Assembly: GCA_020073145.1 (NCBI GenBank)
Contig: JAIQFS010000018.1
Span: forward strand, 42,458 to 106,457
Direction: 5' to 3'
Source: Terriglobia bacterium
GTDB lineage: Bacteria; Acidobacteriota; Terriglobia; Bryobacterales; Bryobacteraceae
DNA length: 64,000 nucleotides
The position numbers and the translations under genes are program-made. Of the stretch, positions 8,450 to 18,267 are shown in pieces; position 1 is the first letter of the stretch, and each line of letters starts with the position of its first letter. The notes under the pieces are model-generated. The model was given only the letters and a program-made list of their open reading frames with translations. It was not told where the DNA came from and ran no database searches.

Positions 8450-9910
8450 ATGACGCCTGAAACGGTTGAATTTGCCCAAATTTCGGTTCTGGATGTCCCG
8501 AAGTCGGCATTCAAGGAGCGGAAGTGGGTCTCCTGGGCGTTGCTGATGGGCGACATCCTAGCCCTTCAGTTCGCTCTCCTGCTCGGCTGCTTTGCGCGCA
8601 TCGCCATCAGCGGATGGTGGCCTATCCATCTCACTGCGTCCGAATATCAGGGCCTGGCGCTGGGTCTCCTCTTCATTCCGGCGGGCTATCAAATGGCGGG
8701 GTTGTATCCCGGCTATGGCTTGGGTCCCGTCGACAAGCTTCGCGGGCGCCTCAAAGTCACGTTTGCGGTATTTGGCGGCTTGGTCATCTGGGATTACCTG
8801 GTTCAGCATGGAATCTTGTCACGCGGCATTTTGTTGGTCACCATGGCCTTTGCCCTGGTGCTGCCGCCTCTCATGGAATCCGCACTGGTCATGCTGCTGG
8901 TCCGTCTCAAACACTGGGGTACGCCGGTCGTGGTTCTCGGCGCCACGCGCACCGGCGTCGATCTGGTGGAACGCCTGCGCCAGAAGAAATACATCGGTCT
9001 GATTCCCGTCGCGGTCCTGGACGACGACCATGCCGCTCCGGATTACGAGCACCCGGACGTCCCGGTCATGGGCCCCCTCTCGATGGCCGGCTGGTTCCGC
9101 GACCGCGTGCACACCGCCGTGGTCGCCATGCCCCGCATGGGCCAGGCCCGCCTCGGACGCCTGCTCGAGGAATTGTCCTTCCCCCGGGTCATCGTGATCC
9201 CCGACTTTTCCGATTTGCAGAGCCAGTGGATCACCCCCCTCGACATGGGCGGAACCCTGGGCCTCGAACTCAAGCGAAATCTTCTGCTCGGACGGAACTG
9301 GTTCATCAAACGCTTGCTCGACTACGTCCTCGTGGTGCCGCTGTTCTTATTCAGTCTGCCCCTGATTGGGCTGTTGGCGTTGTGGGTCAAGCGCGTCAGC
9401 CCCGGGTCGCCTTTCTATACTCAGGAGCGCGAGGGCTATGACGGCCGCAGCATTCGGATCTGGAAGCTCCGCACCATGTACCTCAACGCCGAGGAAGTGC
9501 TCGAACGTCACCTCGACGAATGCCCCGAAGCCCGCCAGGAGTGGAGCCGGTTCTTCAAATTGAAGAAGGATCCGCGAATCCTGCCCGGCGTCGGCCACAT
9601 CCTGCGCAAAACCAGCTTGGATGAGTTGCCGCAACTCTGGAACGTCTTGAAGGGCGAGATGAGCCTGGTGGGGCCGCGGCCCTTCCCCTCCTATCACCTC
9701 GAGAGCTTCGACGGAGAATTCCGCCGCCTCCGCCAGCGGGTGCTCCCCGGATTAACCGGGCTCTGGCAGGTTTCCGAACGCAGCAACGGCGACCTCGCCG
9801 TGCAGAGATCGTTGGACACGTACTACATCCGCAACTGGTCCATCTGGCAGGACATTTATCTGTTGGTCGCCACCTTGCGGGCCGTTCTGTTGAGTAAAGG
9901 CGCCTACTAA
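8450..9910 (+). CDS. Undecaprenyl-phosphate sugar phosphotransferase (WbaP/PHPT type)
   Basis: A 486-residue polyisoprenyl-phosphate hexose-1-phosphate transferase. The N-terminal half has about four membrane helices and a CoA-binding-like domain ([17 protein letters not shown]). The C-terminal catalytic domain follows a fifth hydrophobic segment ([20 protein letters not shown]). It shows [35 protein letters not shown] and [10 protein letters not shown], which are the conserved DE-containing and PRP blocks of this family. The reaction is transfer of a sugar-1-phosphate from a nucleotide sugar to undecaprenyl phosphate, the first membrane step of repeat-unit assembly. Its presence supports a Wzx/Wzy-type pathway. 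Confidence 0.93.
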   Translation: MTPETVEFAQISVLDVPKSAFKERKWVSWALLMGDILALQFALLLGCFARIAISGWWPIHLTASEYQGLALGLLFIPAGYQMAGLYPGYGLGPVDKLRGRLKVTFAVFGGLVIWDYLVQHGILSRGILLVTMAFALVLPPLMESALVMLLVRLKHWGTPVVVLGATRTGVDLVERLRQKKYIGLIPVAVLDDDHAAPDYEHPDVPVMGPLSMAGWFRDRVHTAVVAMPRMGQARLGRLLEELSFPRVIVIPDFSDLQSQWITPLDMGGTLGLELKRNLLLGRNWFIKRLLDYVLVVPLFLFSLPLIGLLALWVKRVSPGSPFYTQEREGYDGRSIRIWKLRTMYLNAEEVLERHLDECPEARQEWSRFFKLKKDPRILPGVGHILRKTSLDELPQLWNVLKGEMSLVGPRPFPSYHLESFDGEFRRLRQRVLPGLTGLWQVSERSNGDLAVQRSLDTYYIRNWSIWQDIYLLVATLRAVLLSKGAY

Positions 9911-9953
9911 GCCGGCTGCTCCGCCGCCGACAATTCCACCAAAAAGGAAACTC

Positions 9954-10982
9954 ATGAAGCGCGCATTGATCACCGGTATCACGGGTCAGGACGGCTCCTA
10001 CCTGGCCGAGTTTCTGATGCAAAAAGGCTACGAGGTGCACGGCATCAAGCGCCGCTCCTCTTCCTTCAACACCGACCGCGTCAACTCCATCTACGAAGAC
10101 CGGCACGAGTCCGACGCCCGATTCTTTCTCCACTACGGGGATTTGACCGATGGCAGCTCGCTGACCCGCCTCCTCACCAGGATTCAGCCCGACGAAGTCT
10201 ATAACCTCGGCGCCCAGAGCCACGTCCGCGTCAGTTTCGACGTCCCGGAATACACCGCGGATTCCGTCGCGATGGGCACCCTGCGCCTGCTCGAATCCAT
10301 TCATCAGGCCGGCTTGCCCTGCCGCTTCTATCAAGCCTCCTCCAGCGAAATGTACGGCTCCACACCGCCTCCCCAAAACGAACTGACGGCATTCCACCCC
10401 CGCAGCCCGTATGCCTGCGCCAAGGTCTTCGGTCACCAGCTCGCCGTCAACTACCGGGAGAGTTACGGCCTCCACGCCTCCTGCGGCATCCTCTTCAACC
10501 ATGAATCCCCCCGCCGCGGCGAGACCTTCGTCACCCGCAAGATCACCCGCGCCGCCGCGCGCATCAAGCTCGGCCTCCAGGACAAGCTGTACCTGGGCAA
10601 CCTCGACGCCAAGCGCGATTGGGGCTTTGCCGGCGACTACGTCCGAGCCATGTGGATGATGCTCCAGCAGGACACTCCCGACGATTACGTCATCGGCACC
10701 GGCGAATCGCATTCCGTCCGCGAGTTCGTTGAGCTCACCTTCAGCTACCTCGATCTCGACTGGCGTCGGTACGTCGCCATCGATCCACGCTATTTCCGCC
10801 CGGCGGAAGTGGACCACCTCCACGGAGATCCTTCCAAGGCCCGCCGCGTGCTGGGCTGGACCCCGGAAGTCTCGTTCGCCGAGCTCGTTGTCATGATGAT
10901 CGAATCCGACCTCGCCGAGCTGAACCGCACGCTGAAAGGCGGCCCCGAAGCCATGCGCGCCGCCGTCGGAGTCGGAGACTAA
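9954..10982 (+). CDS. gmd: GDP-mannose 4,6-dehydratase
   Basis: A 342-residue extended SDR enzyme that converts GDP-D-mannose to GDP-4-dehydro-6-deoxy-D-mannose. Visible features are the NADP-binding [35 protein letters not shown], the catalytic SSSEMYG and YACAK (Tyr-x3-Lys), and [20 protein letters not shown], highly typical of Gmd. An AAAGGAAA ribosome-binding sequence lies a few bases before the ATG. The fcl gene follows after two bases, so both steps to GDP-L-fucose are co-expressed. Confidence 0.95.
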   Translation: MKRALITGITGQDGSYLAEFLMQKGYEVHGIKRRSSSFNTDRVNSIYEDRHESDARFFLHYGDLTDGSSLTRLLTRIQPDEVYNLGAQSHVRVSFDVPEYTADSVAMGTLRLLESIHQAGLPCRFYQASSSEMYGSTPPPQNELTAFHPRSPYACAKVFGHQLAVNYRESYGLHASCGILFNHESPRRGETFVTRKITRAAARIKLGLQDKLYLGNLDAKRDWGFAGDYVRAMWMMLQQDTPDDYVIGTGESHSVREFVELTFSYLDLDWRRYVAIDPRYFRPAEVDHLHGDPSKARRVLGWTPEVSFAELVVMMIESDLAELNRTLKGGPEAMRAAVGVGD

Positions 10983-10984
10983 CC

Positions 10985-11953
10985 ATGCAGCTCCACGGAA
11001 AACGAATTCTCGTTACCGGCGCCGGCGGCTTCCTCGGCAGCCACCTGCTCGATTCGCTCCGCGCCGCCGGCTGTGACCAGATTTGCGCGCCGCGCCGCCG
11101 CGAGTGCGACCTCACCCAGGCCGCTGATGTCGAACGCATTTTCTCGGTCTTCCGTCCCGAGGTGGTCATTCATGCCGCCGCCGTGGTCGGAGGGATCGGC
11201 GCCAACCGCGCCCAGCCCGGCCGCTTCTTCTATGAGAATGCCATCATGGGCATTCAGCTCATCGAGGCCGCCCGCCGCTACGACGTCGAAAAGACCGTCG
11301 TCCTCGGAACCATTTGTGCCTATCCCAAGTTCACCCCAGTGCCGTTCCGCGAGGAAGATCTCTGGATCGGTTATCCCGAAGAGACCAACGCGCCCTACGG
11401 CATCGCCAAGAAGGCGTTGCTCGTGCAGTGCCAGACCTATCGCGAGCAGTACGGCATGAACGCCATCTTTCTGCTGCCCGTCAACCTCTACGGCCCGCGC
11501 GACAACTTCGACCTGAACACTTCCCACGTCATCCCCGCCCTCATCCGCAAATTCGTCGAGGCCCGCGAGGCCGGGCGCCGGGAAGTCGAACTCTGGGGCG
11601 ATGGCTCTCCCACCCGCGAGTTCCTCTACGTGAAGGATGCCGCCCAGGCGATTGTCGCCGCCACCCAGTCCTTCGATGGCTCCGAACCCGTCAACATCGG
11701 CAGCGGCCACGAAATCTCCATTTTCGCTCTGGCCCAGAAGGTCGCCGTGCTGACCGGCTTCCAGGGCCGCTTCCTCTGGAACGCTTCGCAGCCCAATGGC
11801 CAGCCGCGCCGCTGCCTCGACACCACCCGCGCCGAGCGCGAATTCGGCTTCCGCTCTTCCACCTCCCTCGACCAGGGCTTGCGCCAGACCATCGACTGGT
11901 ACGAGAACCATATCGCCGCGGGCCTCGCGCAGAGCTATTTGGCCTTGGCGTAG
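10985..11953 (+). CDS. fcl: GDP-L-fucose synthase
   Basis: A 322-residue extended SDR (3,5-epimerase/4-reductase) that completes GDP-L-fucose synthesis. It shows [20 protein letters not shown], the [17 protein letters not shown] segment characteristic of GDP-fucose synthases, [14 protein letters not shown], the [12 protein letters not shown] catalytic Tyr-x3-Lys and [11 protein letters not shown]. It starts two bases after gmd. GDP-L-fucose would be used by one of the neighbouring glycosyltransferases. The length is normal for the family. Confidence 0.94.
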   Translation: MQLHGKRILVTGAGGFLGSHLLDSLRAAGCDQICAPRRRECDLTQAADVERIFSVFRPEVVIHAAAVVGGIGANRAQPGRFFYENAIMGIQLIEAARRYDVEKTVVLGTICAYPKFTPVPFREEDLWIGYPEETNAPYGIAKKALLVQCQTYREQYGMNAIFLLPVNLYGPRDNFDLNTSHVIPALIRKFVEAREAGRREVELWGDGSPTREFLYVKDAAQAIVAATQSFDGSEPVNIGSGHEISIFALAQKVAVLTGFQGRFLWNASQPNGQPRRCLDTTRAEREFGFRSSTSLDQGLRQTIDWYENHIAAGLAQSYLALA

Positions 11954-12033
11954 AGCGGCCGCATCGCTCTGCATGTTCCCGCGAATTTCCAGTGAACCCG
12001 CTTTCGTCCGGCTCAGTCCACAACCAAACCCCT

Positions 12034-12969
12034 ATGCCTGAAACCAAAACCCGCTCCCGCCTATCGGTTCGCCGCGCTTTGGAGTCCGACAACCCGATCT
12101 CTCGCACGGTCCTGATGGCCTACCGGGCCAAGGTGGCATTGGGATACTGCACCCCTAAGCTGGCCGCCATTCCGTCATGGCTCCTGCACTCCCGCGAGTT
12201 CACCAACTTCACCTACGATCTGACCGAACGCAATCTGTCTTACCTGGCGAGCACTCTCTCCCTGGTCACCGGGCAGCCGGTTGAGGACATCGCCGGTTTC
12301 TTGCGCGAACCGGCGCACGACCGCCAGCTTCAGGCGCATGTTCGCTCCACCGTCAACGCGTCGCGCCTCCGGTCCGTATCCGATTCATCGCCTCGTTTTG
12401 GCAGGCGTCTGGGCTGGTATGCCCTGGCCCGCGCCTTGAAACCCTCGGTCCTTGTGGAGACCGGCGTGGATAAAGGCCTCGGGTCCGTTCTTTTGTGCTC
12501 CGCGCTCCTGCGCAACGCGGAAGAAGGACATCCTGGCCTCTATTACGGGACCGACATCAATCCCAAGGCCGGCTACCTGCTACACGGAGCCTACGCCCGC
12601 GTCGGCAAGGTCCTCTGCGGCGATTCCATCGCCTCCTTGAAAGCCTTGGACCACAAGATCGATCTGTTCGTGAACGACAGCGATCACTCCGCCGAGTACG
12701 AACTGGCCGAATACCGCACCATCGCGGTGAAACTGTCCGAGCGCGCCGTCATCCTGGGCGACAACTCGCACTGCTCCGACTCCCTTTGGACGTTCTCGCG
12801 CGAGTCGAATCGCGAGTTTATATTCTTCGCCGAGGAACCCGCCGCTCATTGGTATCCTGGCGGCGGAATCGGAATCTCGCTCCGCCGCAAGCAGGCCGCC
12901 ACACAAGGCCTCACCCTCGCCGCCGCGGCCGCTGGGGCCGTGGCCGGCCGATCGCTCTTCCGGCACTAA
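12034..12969 (+). CDS. Class I SAM-dependent methyltransferase-like protein
   Basis: A protein of 311 residues. The central part has the layout of a Methyltransf_24-type class I methyltransferase: SVLVETGVDKGLGSVLLCSA as the SAM loop, YYGTDINPKAGYL as the acidic strand, then KIDLFVNDSDHSAEYELAEY and RAVILGDNSHCSDSLW. The N-terminal 130 residues are not recognised. The C-terminus ends in an alanine-rich hydrophobic stretch (TLAAAAAGAVAGRSLF) that could be a single membrane contact. It follows fcl by 80 bases and probably belongs to the polysaccharide cluster. The substrate is unknown. Confidence 0.7.
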   Translation: MPETKTRSRLSVRRALESDNPISRTVLMAYRAKVALGYCTPKLAAIPSWLLHSREFTNFTYDLTERNLSYLASTLSLVTGQPVEDIAGFLREPAHDRQLQAHVRSTVNASRLRSVSDSSPRFGRRLGWYALARALKPSVLVETGVDKGLGSVLLCSALLRNAEEGHPGLYYGTDINPKAGYLLHGAYARVGKVLCGDSIASLKALDHKIDLFVNDSDHSAEYELAEYRTIAVKLSERAVILGDNSHCSDSLWTFSRESNREFIFFAEEPAAHWYPGGGIGISLRRKQAATQGLTLAAAAAGAVAGRSLFRH

Positions 12970-13003
12970 ATCCCTGCCGGAGCTGTGACTCCGCTCGCAC
13001 AAG

Positions 13004-14137
13004 ATGAGACTCCTCGTCCTCTACCAGGCCCGCGACGCTGCCAAAGACCACCCCGGCTACTTCGCCGGCTTTGAGCGCCTCGTCGCCGAAGGGGTCCTTA
13101 GCTCCCATACCGCGATCCCCTACTACGGCGTCGCCGAAGCGCGCGGCTGGGATGCTCTGTGGAGCGAGGCCTACCAGGCGGCCCGCCAGATTGAGGCTGA
13201 CGCCATATTCCTCCAGTTCTTTCATGGACCGATTCCCGATCCCGCCGAAGGCATCCAGCGCCTCCAGCGTCTGCCGGGCAAGCCGCTCGTCTTTACCAGC
13301 TTGGGCGATCCCTTCGGCCGCTGGACCAAGCGAGTCGGGCCCTGTTTTGAGGCCGCTAGTTCTCTAGCCGCCGTCACCTTCCTGACCGGAATGGGCTATC
13401 TCGCCCGACAGCTCGAGCGGCGCGGCAGCAAGAATCTGGTGCTCATGCCGCACGGGTGTTGCCAGGTGCGATTCGGCGCCCAAACCGAACCGGTCGCCTC
13501 TCATCCGGACTTCGATGCCGTGTTTGTGGGAAGTCGCCTCCGCTCCCGGAACCCCTCCAGCCACTTCTTCTGGGTTGCGAGGCACCGCGCCGAATTTGTC
13601 GCCGCCTTTACCAAGCGCTATGGCCGCCGCTTCGGCCTGTTCGGCAACGGATGGTCCGGAAACGCGAGCTGGCAGGGCCCGGTGCCCTTTCTCGAGCAGG
13701 AGGCCACCTATCGGCGATCCGCCGTGGTCCTGGGCGGCATGCCAAACGCCACCCACGACTACTACCTGTCGGATCGCCCCTTCATCGCGGCGGCGTCCGG
13801 CGTGCCTCTCGTGGATCGCTGGGTTCGCGGAGTGGATCGCATCCTGACCCACGAACGCGATTGGTGGCTCGCGCCCGACATCGACGGCATGATCCGCTGC
13901 TGCGACCGCCTGCTGGAGATGCCTCAATCGGACCGGTTAGCCGTGGCTGCGCAAACCAGAGAGCGCATCCTGGCCTCCCATACCCAATACCACCGCTGCC
14001 GCGAGATGGTGGAGATTGTCAGCAACCTCCGACAGAAGCGCCAGCGCGGCGAGCGCGCCCAAGCGCCTGCACTGAGCTTCCTGTCACCTGGCCCCGCTTT
14101 CGCAGTGCCGCCCGCTATTGTCAATTGGCAGGGGTGA
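13004..14137 (+). CDS. CgeB-like GT-B glycosyltransferase
   Basis: A 377-residue protein resembling the CgeB/DUF3880-type glycosyltransferases. It starts with MRLLVLYQARDAAKDHPGYF and has AIFLQFFHGPIPDP, LVFTSLGDPFGRW, FDAVFVGSRLRSRNPS and RRFGLFGNGWSG. It then has the donor-side segment YRRSAVVLGGMPNATHDYYL with SDRPFIAAASGVPLVDRW, the position where GT-B enzymes hold the C-terminal acidic/Gly loop. No membrane segments are visible. It is the last plus-strand gene of the polysaccharide cluster and converges on the beta-helix gene. Confidence 0.7.
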   Translation: MRLLVLYQARDAAKDHPGYFAGFERLVAEGVLSSHTAIPYYGVAEARGWDALWSEAYQAARQIEADAIFLQFFHGPIPDPAEGIQRLQRLPGKPLVFTSLGDPFGRWTKRVGPCFEAASSLAAVTFLTGMGYLARQLERRGSKNLVLMPHGCCQVRFGAQTEPVASHPDFDAVFVGSRLRSRNPSSHFFWVARHRAEFVAAFTKRYGRRFGLFGNGWSGNASWQGPVPFLEQEATYRRSAVVLGGMPNATHDYYLSDRPFIAAASGVPLVDRWVRGVDRILTHERDWWLAPDIDGMIRCCDRLLEMPQSDRLAVAAQTRERILASHTQYHRCREMVEIVSNLRQKRQRGERAQAPALSFLSPGPAFAVPPAIVNWQG

Positions 14138-14267
14138 ATTTCCTCAGCCCGCACGCTCCGCTACTCCTCGTCCCAACATCGGAAGCAGGCGGTCTCTCGC
14201 ACCGGCTTCCCGCAAAGCTCCCATCAGCCTCTTCCCTTTCCGCACGGAGTGTCAGCATTACCAGAAA

Positions 14268-16052
14268 TCAAAAGGGGCAATTCCACGTGCCCGCCGCAGT
14301 GCGAAATGCGAAGGCCCCGCTACCGCCGCCGGCGCATGGAGTAGCCACTCTGCAATCGATGCACCATACCTGCGTGCCGGGGCTGGGCGTCGAGAGATCG
14401 GCAAAGGCCGATCCCGCGGACCGGAAGAACCCTGCGACAACCGACCCGATACGAGTGCTCCCTCCCAATCCGCCGGCTGGATTCAGTACCACGTTCGCTT
14501 TCCCGGAAGAATCATAGCCGGCGAGGATGAGCGCGTACACCGGATTGCCGGCGTTCTGAAACCACCATTTGCCGTTGTTCGAGGCGGAGTTGCCCGCGAA
14601 GATGGTCGCCTGGACGGCGTTCAATGTGGTTTTGTCTCCTGTGACCGTCGCGGAGTTCCAGGTGGGGTTCAAGGTGTTGACGCCATTCGGAATGTGCAAG
14701 GTGTTGTCGAGCTGGGCAAAGTATTTATAAGTGCCATTGCTGCAGCCGAGCCAGTTGTTGAGCGACGTGTCGTACCAGAATGGGCCGCTAGAGCAGTTGG
14801 AGGGAATCGATGCCGTCGCGCCTGTACTCGGAAACGGCGCGGTGTAGGAGAAATCGTTGCTAAGATACGTGCCGGACGCGAACTGGAACATCGGAATCGA
14901 GGAGTTGTACCCGTCGTCGACCACGACGTTGGTTGCTGTCAACGCCGCCCCGCCGTTGCCGTAGATTTCGCAGTCGCGGCGATCGCCCACCACCTGGACC
15001 CCGTCCACCTTGATGAATCTGCCGCTGTCCAGTTCGACGAAGGAGTGAACGCTGCCGTCCTTGGGCGCGATCCCCGCCGATCCGAGCACGAGAAAACTGC
15101 TCTGGATGTTGATGTTCCTCGGGTAGGAACTGTCGCCGATATTTTCTCGGACCAGGATCCGCCGGTATTCCTGCCACCCGTTGATCCCGCCATAGCCCGC
15201 GCCGGTTTCAAACCAGTTGTTCTTCACGGTCACGTTGGTGTCGACGTCGAAGCTCGAAATGCCGCTCGGGCTCCAGCCGAACCGCGTGGGCTGCTCTCGT
15301 TCAAAGGTAATATCGGCCGTCATCGAATCGACGAACGCTGACTCACTCAGGGTTCCCTGGCCGCAGCCGTCGCAGACGAAGGCTTCGCCGTTGGTGTGGC
15401 CTTCGACTGCGCTGATGGAGAATTGCTGCGAGCTCGGGCCCATGTAGAGGCCGACATCGTTGGACGCCAGCCAGATATTCTTGAAACGGTCCAAGTCGCT
15501 GCCATAAGGCGCGGCAAACCCATACTTCAGGCCCACAAATTGCACGTCGTCCATCACCACTCGGCCGGATCCGTTCGTCTGGATGCCCGTCGTGACGCGC
15601 GATGCGGTGAACGATACATTGGTTTGCGTGGAATTCTCGAGGGTGAGATTCTTTGCCGTCAGCCCGTCTGCCGTGCCCGTCCACGGCGGGCTCTGCGTGG
15701 TCGAGAAAGTTCCCAGGTTGAAGATCGGGCCTGAGATCGCAGCGTCGATGAACGTATTCCATGGAGTCGTGCCTTCCAGACAAACGCCGCGCTCCGAAAT
15801 CTGAATGGTCGCAGTGACTTTGTAGATACCGGCTGGAAAGATCACGCACGGGTGCTCCTGGCCGGCAACAGACGCCTTGATCGCCCTTTCAATCGCCGCA
15901 GTATCGTTCGTCGATCCGTCGCCCTTCGCGCCGAAATCCTTGACCGAGATCGTGAACCCCGGGTTCGCCTTGCGGTCATCGTCGGCGCGGGCCGCCGCAG
16001 GCGTAAAAAGAAGACTCAACGTCACGGCCAGGACAACACCGGCCCGCGCCAT
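14268..16052 (-). CDS. Secreted right-handed parallel beta-helix protein (pectate_lyase_3 type)
   Basis: A protein of 594 residues. The start at 16052 is chosen because it opens a clear signal peptide (ARAGVVLAVTLSLLF, cleavage after AARA). The mature part begins with the pectate_lyase_3 signature TISVKDFGAKGDGSTNDTAA, then CVIFPAGIYKVTATIQI, followed by many short beta-helix turns (LTLENSTQTNVSF, VTVKNNWFETGAGYGG). The C-terminal third is Gly/Ser/Asn-rich and closes with a cysteine pair segment (GTQVWCIDCRVATPC). It may be a polysaccharide lyase/hydrolase or a surface beta-helix. Its position opposite the exopolysaccharide cluster suggests an extracellular glycan as substrate, which is inference. 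Confidence 0.8.
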   Translation of the reverse strand: MARAGVVLAVTLSLLFTPAAARADDDRKANPGFTISVKDFGAKGDGSTNDTAAIERAIKASVAGQEHPCVIFPAGIYKVTATIQISERGVCLEGTTPWNTFIDAAISGPIFNLGTFSTTQSPPWTGTADGLTAKNLTLENSTQTNVSFTASRVTTGIQTNGSGRVVMDDVQFVGLKYGFAAPYGSDLDRFKNIWLASNDVGLYMGPSSQQFSISAVEGHTNGEAFVCDGCGQGTLSESAFVDSMTADITFEREQPTRFGWSPSGISSFDVDTNVTVKNNWFETGAGYGGINGWQEYRRILVRENIGDSSYPRNINIQSSFLVLGSAGIAPKDGSVHSFVELDSGRFIKVDGVQVVGDRRDCEIYGNGGAALTATNVVVDDGYNSSIPMFQFASGTYLSNDFSYTAPFPSTGATASIPSNCSSGPFWYDTSLNNWLGCSNGTYKYFAQLDNTLHIPNGVNTLNPTWNSATVTGDKTTLNAVQATIFAGNSASNNGKWWFQNAGNPVYALILAGYDSSGKANVVLNPAGGLGGSTRIGSVVAGFFRSAGSAFADLSTPSPGTQVWCIDCRVATPCAGGGSGAFAFRTAAGTWNCPF

Positions 16053-16484
16053 CGTGAACTGGCCGCGCCAAAGCCCTGGCCTTCCTCCGCAACACTGGCG
16101 ATTTCGCTCGAGCATCCCCCAGGAAGCGATGCGCCATCGTGGAAACGGGACTGTGGTCGACATTCTGTCGATAGTGGCATTGCTGCCCCACAGAAGTGAA
16201 TAGAGCAGCCGTACCGAGCTTCACGGAACTTTCGATTCAGCAATGGGGAACTGTTGAGCCAGAACGGATGGGCTACTCCGATCGGAAGGATCAGCGATCG
16301 AACTTCTCTGGAGCGCGTTGCGATCCGGCGCTCGTCTCAGCAGGCGCGCGATCGCTCTGATGCTGTGACCCTGCCGCGTATCGATCTTCGACACAACGAC
16401 CCTGGCTTCGGCATCGATTCCCTCAGAAAAGCCGCCGGCGTGTCACTCGTCCGGACGTACCGGTACCCGCCCTTCCGCCCCGCT
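16053..16484. other. Intergenic region without a recognised gene
   Basis: These 432 bases lie upstream of the beta-helix gene and downstream of the next minus-strand gene. Short frames exist on both strands, but none has a plausible ribosome-binding site, a recognisable motif or sensible composition. The region presumably contains the promoter of the beta-helix gene; no convincing -35/-10 pair was identified. Confidence 0.5.
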
Positions 16485-16793
16485 TCACGCCCCGGCTGCC
16501 TGGGAATCCTCTTCCTGATACGGGAAGCGATTGATCTCCCGGACGCACTCCTGCAGCGCTCCTAGCAGCGTCTTTCCCCATCCGCACGGTGTGTACGCCG
16601 CCACCCCCTGGTTGGTTTGTTTGTCCGCCTGGGCAAAAAACACCAGCGCCCCGTCCTTGGGCGTCGCATACTCCTTCACCGTAATCCGGAACTCCACTTC
16701 CCCGCCCGCCTGCGTCTTCTTCATCATCGAAAACCAGTGCAGCCGGGCCAGTTCTTCCGACGGATGGCCTTGCGCATATCCCCAGTCGTTCAT
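16485..16793 (-). CDS. Small protein of unknown function
   Basis: A 102-residue protein starting MNDWGYAQGHPSEEL, preceded by a purine-rich AGAGAGGG ribosome-binding sequence at good distance; this decides the start. It is predicted soluble, with alternating beta-like segments (GEVEFRITVKEYAT, GALVFFAQADKQ) and a C-terminal helix ending in a Cys-Val-Arg-Glu-Ile segment. No signal peptide or known domain is recognised. It sits 100 bases downstream of the VOC protein gene on the same strand and may be co-transcribed with it. Confidence 0.6.
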   Translation of the reverse strand: MNDWGYAQGHPSEELARLHWFSMMKKTQAGGEVEFRITVKEYATPKDGALVFFAQADKQTNQGVAAYTPCGWGKTLLGALQECVREINRFPYQEEDSQAAGA

Positions 16794-16895
16794 CGATCCC
16801 TCTCTTCGCGATTCGCACGCCTGCAGCAGTGTCCCACTCCGAATTCGGCCCCGAAGGAGTGCCGCCGGGCGCTGTCCCAACGGATTGCCGGGTTC

Positions 16896-17675
16896 TTACT
16901 TCGCCGCCAGACCTTCCGTCAGCTCGATCCGCGTCCCCGCCGGGTCCGTGAGGAACGCGATCTTCAGGCCGATCCGCTGCGTCATATCGGTGTAGGGCAT
17001 GTCCAGCGTGATCCCCTCAGCCTGCAGTTTCTCGCTGAAAGCCTTCAGGTCTTTCACTTCGAAACCAATGTGATCGAGCGTCCTCCCCTTAGTCGGAGCT
17101 TGCGGCATCGGGGCGCGCAGGAAATCCACTTCCCCGCCCGGAATCATGCTGGCCGGCAGATTGCGGCGCGAGCCCGCCGTCCCCCCGAACGTCTTGTCAT
17201 ACCAGGCCTGCAGCGCCGCGCCATCCACCACCGACTCATGCACGTGATGGAACGCCACCGGCGCGGCCTGATCCTTGACTTCCATGACCTCCACCCGCAC
17301 GTCCTCCGGGAAGGTCGCGAACATCTGCTGATTGGGCGTCAATTCCTGCATCTTCACGTTCGCGGCCATCAGCTTTTCCTTGATGGCCGGGTAGTCCTTC
17401 ACCGCAATCCCGATGTGGTTCACCGACGATCCATTCGAGCCGCCGTTCGGCATCCCCTTGGATACGATGATAAAAACCCCGGGCAACTTCAGCAGGTCCA
17501 GCGTCCCGGCCTTTTCCATCTGTGCGCCCAACCCATCGACCCACGCTTTTTCTTCAGCCGCCGGATCAGCCACCACCAGGTGAATGTGTCCGAACGAAAT
17601 CCCGGCGTCATTGGGAGCCGAAAGTTGACCGTACAAAGGAGCGGCCACAGCCGCCAACAAGCAGAGCCAGCGCAT
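16896..17675 (-). CDS. Exported VOC-family (glyoxalase-fold) protein
   Basis: A 259-residue protein with an N-terminal signal peptide (MRWLCLLAAVAAPLYGQ), then two beta-alpha-beta-beta-beta modules of the vicinal oxygen chelate fold. Module one begins FGHIHLVVADPAAEEKAWVD and contains NHIGIAVKDYPAIKEKL. Module two has FHHVHESVVDGAALQAWYDK, TLDHIGFEVKDLKAF and ends with FLTDPAGTRIELTEGL. His and Glu residues at the usual metal positions are present (HIHL, HIG, RIELTE). VOC enzymes are normally cytoplasmic, so an exported version is notable. The reaction is unknown. Confidence 0.8.
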   Translation of the reverse strand: MRWLCLLAAVAAPLYGQLSAPNDAGISFGHIHLVVADPAAEEKAWVDGLGAQMEKAGTLDLLKLPGVFIIVSKGMPNGGSNGSSVNHIGIAVKDYPAIKEKLMAANVKMQELTPNQQMFATFPEDVRVEVMEVKDQAAPVAFHHVHESVVDGAALQAWYDKTFGGTAGSRRNLPASMIPGGEVDFLRAPMPQAPTKGRTLDHIGFEVKDLKAFSEKLQAEGITLDMPYTDMTQRIGLKIAFLTDPAGTRIELTEGLAAK

Positions 17676-17734
17676 GCGGGATAGGCTATCATTTCCCCGC
17701 CGAAAGCGCCAGCGCGCGGCCTTCGTTCCGCCGT

Positions 17735-17797
17735 CAGAGCGCCCTTCCACCCTAGTCCCACCGCTGTCCTCCAGCCTCCCCCCTCTTCCCTGCGTTA
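17735..17797. repeat. 63-bp direct repeat, copy 1
   Basis: A stretch beginning CAGAGCGCCCTTCC and ending CCCTGCGTTAA recurs at 18543-18605 in the same orientation with only about five differences. It contains the pyrimidine-rich core CCTCCAGCCTCCCCCCTCT. Both copies are intergenic and together bracket two small genes. Its function is unknown; it may be a dispersed intergenic repeat or a duplication footprint. Confidence 0.75.
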
Positions 17798-17992
17798 ACT
17801 GCTTCCCCTTGAAGTGAACCCTTGGGCTGAGACACCGAGTTAAGGGAGTTATCGCCGTTCGCTGCAAAAGCGTTGCCGGCGAGGTTGCGGTTGATCCACT
17901 CTGGAAGCACCTGAGCGGAGGATAGGGCAACGCAGGGATGCGACGCGAGCGCCGACTCAGCGGCCGGAATGGCGGGGCGGCACCAGCCGCCC

Positions 17993-18178
17993 CTAAGTGC
18001 GATCAGGATCTTCGCGCCATGACTTGACGACGTCTTTGGCGAATAACCCCACGATTTCACCTGTCGAATCCACGAAGAAGACATACCCCTCGGGTTCCTC
18101 GTCTTGGTCTCCCGATGCCGCGGTAATCGGCTGCTCTGTACCGTCATTGAAAAAAACGATGAACCTCTTTTCAGCCAT
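17993..18178 (-). CDS. Small acidic protein of unknown function
   Basis: A 61-residue frame starting MAEKRFIVFFNDGTEQPITA and ending with WREDPDRT. It is acidic, with beta-strand-like segments (RFIVFFNDG, EGYVFFVDSTGEIVGLF) and a helix (AKDVVKSW), suggesting a compact single domain. The amino-acid composition looks protein-like compared with the neighbouring spurious frames. It has no signal peptide and no recognised family. It lies between the two copies of the 63-bp repeat, divergent from a DUF6036-like remnant. Confidence 0.55.
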   Translation of the reverse strand: MAEKRFIVFFNDGTEQPITAASGDQDEEPEGYVFFVDSTGEIVGLFAKDVVKSWREDPDRT

Positions 18179-18267
18179 CGCCGCCAGTCTACAGGAACAG
18201 CCATTCTGGCGGAAAGGCGATAAATCCCGGGGGGCTGGGGGCAGCGCCCCCAATCAAAAACGGCGCG

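Noticed and set aside
11314..12033. Long upstream extension of the methyltransferase frame
   Set aside because: The 240 extra codons overlap fcl in another frame and are Arg/Pro-rich; the recognisable protein begins at the ATG at 12034.
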